NCBI GenBank assembly: GCA_029857995.1
Contig: JAOUFZ010000107.1
Location: forward strand, 1-5,667
Reading direction: 5' to 3'
Source: Dehalococcoidia bacterium
Lineage (GTDB): Bacteria > Chloroflexota > Dehalococcoidia > GIF9 > AB-539-J10
Length of the DNA: 5,667 nt
Below, one piece after another: positions 5,243-5,667 of the stretch. How positions within the stretch are numbered: position 1 is the stretch's first letter; every line of letters starts with the position of its first letter. Position numbers and translations under genes: made by a program. The notes beneath the pieces are model-generated. The model saw nothing but the letters and a program-made list of their open reading frames with translations, searched no databases and was not told the origin of the DNA.

Positions 5243-5336
5243 GGAGGGATCGCATAGTGGTCTAGTGCGGGCGCCTGCTAAGCGCTTACTCCGAGTTAAA
5301 TCGGGGTCGAGGGTTCAAATCCCTCTCCCTCCGCCA
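5243..5336 (+). tRNA. tRNA-Ser, anticodon GCT, with encoded CCA
   Basis: The acceptor stem GGAGGGA (5243-5249) pairs with TCCCTCC (5326-5332), then discriminator G and CCA (5334-5336). The anticodon stem GGCGC/GCGCT (5270-5274, 5282-5286, one G-T pair) closes the loop CTGCTAA with anticodon GCT at 5277-5279, which reads AGC and AGU. The long variable arm (about 5289-5306, six-pair stem CTCCGA/TCGGGG) is that of a class II tRNA, as expected for serine. The T arm is GAGGG/CCCTC (5309-5313, 5321-5325) around TTCAAAT. The gene is single, with its own promoter. Confidence 0.96.
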
Positions 5337-5388
5337 GAAGGTCAAGGAAATAATCTAGATGACGGACTACCGTCAATCGCAGACCTTC
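5337..5388 (+). repeat. Nested inverted repeat just after the tRNA
   Basis: GAAGGTC (5337-5343), touching the tRNA CCA, pairs with GACCTTC (5382-5388). Inside is a second hairpin, TGACGG/CCGTCA (5360-5365, 5370-5375), with an ACTA loop. No T-run follows, only C/T-rich sequence. It may end the tRNA transcript or guide 3' processing. Confidence 0.4.
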
Positions 5389-5564
5389 CTCCCCCTCGAC
5401 CACAGGTATCTAAATCGTCTACCAGTCCTTTTGTACTTCCCCGCCGTTAGAGTAACGGCATCAAAACCTTGACTAAGTGATAACTAGTTGCTCGAGTTTA
5501 TCAGACTCTGGCTTCGCAGGTGTTACGGTTCTAAGACTCAGGGCTGTCTATTGAGAGAAGGTCA
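5389..5564. other. Non-coding stretch between the tRNA and a leftward gene, with one hairpin
   Basis: No gene is supported here. A perfect 7-bp hairpin with a GAG loop, GCCGTTA/TAACGGC, lies at 5443-5459. It has no T-run on either strand. No clear terminator for the leftward gene ending at 5565 was found. Confidence 0.4.
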
Positions 5565-5667
5565 TCAATTGCCTGCCCGATCCAGGCAACGCTTCCACCG
5601 GGCATCTACCCAGTGCCGCAGTGCTTCGATCTGCTCTTCGGTAATATTCTTGAACCTTCCCTGTTGC
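5565..5667 (-). CDS. C-terminal tail of an unidentified protein (5' end outside window)
   Basis: On the minus strand an open frame enters from the right edge and ends at TGA (5567-5565), giving 33 residues. The sequence has an ordered, coding look: 'GRFKNITEEQIEALRHW' predicts an amphipathic helix, followed by 'VDARWKRCLDRAGN'. The alternation of charged and aromatic residues and the 'NITEEQIEALR' helix start favour this frame over the plus strand. I do not recognise the family. Confidence 0.5.
   Translation of the reverse strand, partial: QQGRFKNITEEQIEALRHWVDARWKRCLDRAGN

Noticed and set aside
5243..5336. tRNA-Ser as an integration site linked to the recombinase-like domain of the GreA-like protein
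   Set aside because: No repeat of the tRNA 3' end was seen in the window, and the GreA-like protein lacks a recombinase catalytic domain. Adjacency alone is not evidence.
5265..5450. Rightward 61-codon open frame across the tRNA
   Set aside because: It begins inside the tRNA-Ser gene and reads through hairpins; the tRNA explains the sequence.
1..5667. CRISPR array or insertion sequence
   Set aside because: No regularly spaced repeats, transposase motifs or terminal inverted repeats with target duplications were found.

Overview
The window is ordinary bacterial chromosome of roughly balanced base composition. It holds six complete or nearly complete protein genes, one tRNA gene and partial genes at both ends. 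Start codons are mixed (ATG, GTG, TTG) and promoters look sigma-70 like. The HDIG-family tail at the left edge and the GreA-like protein with an N-terminal extension remind me most of Chloroflexota (Dehalococcoidia-like). That assignment is from memory of protein style and is only tentative.

Left part (1-3302, + strand): the 3' end of an HDIG-type HD hydrolase gene ends in a clear intrinsic terminator. Next come a cytosolic PAS-PAS-HD-GYP protein (predicted cyclic-di-GMP phosphodiesterase) and then a tight two-gene unit. That unit encodes a four-helix membrane protein with an internal duplication (DUF350-like) and an exported, membrane-anchored transglutaminase-like protein with a Cys-His-Glu triad. 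The HD-GYP protein may sense a signal and change cyclic-di-GMP, while the pair acts at the cell envelope; a link between them is inference only.

Middle (3303-4282): a 38-bp stretch (3442-3479) repeats, with 31/38 identity and in the same orientation, the last codons and stop of the HDIG gene (141-178). It overlaps the 3' end of a leftward MtnX-like HAD phosphatase gene. The two copies bracket a block of about 3.3 kb carrying the three signalling/envelope genes, so the block may have been inserted at the 3' end of the HDIG gene. This is the most unusual feature of the window.

Right part (4283-5667): a near-consensus promoter (TTGACA-17-TATGAT) sits so close to a GTG start that the GreA-like gene is probably read from a leaderless mRNA. 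Its product is a whole GreA fused to a recombinase-type SAM-like N-terminal domain. A terminator candidate, a tRNA-Ser(GCT) gene with its own promoter and encoded CCA, a hairpin-rich non-coding stretch and the tail of an unidentified leftward gene follow.
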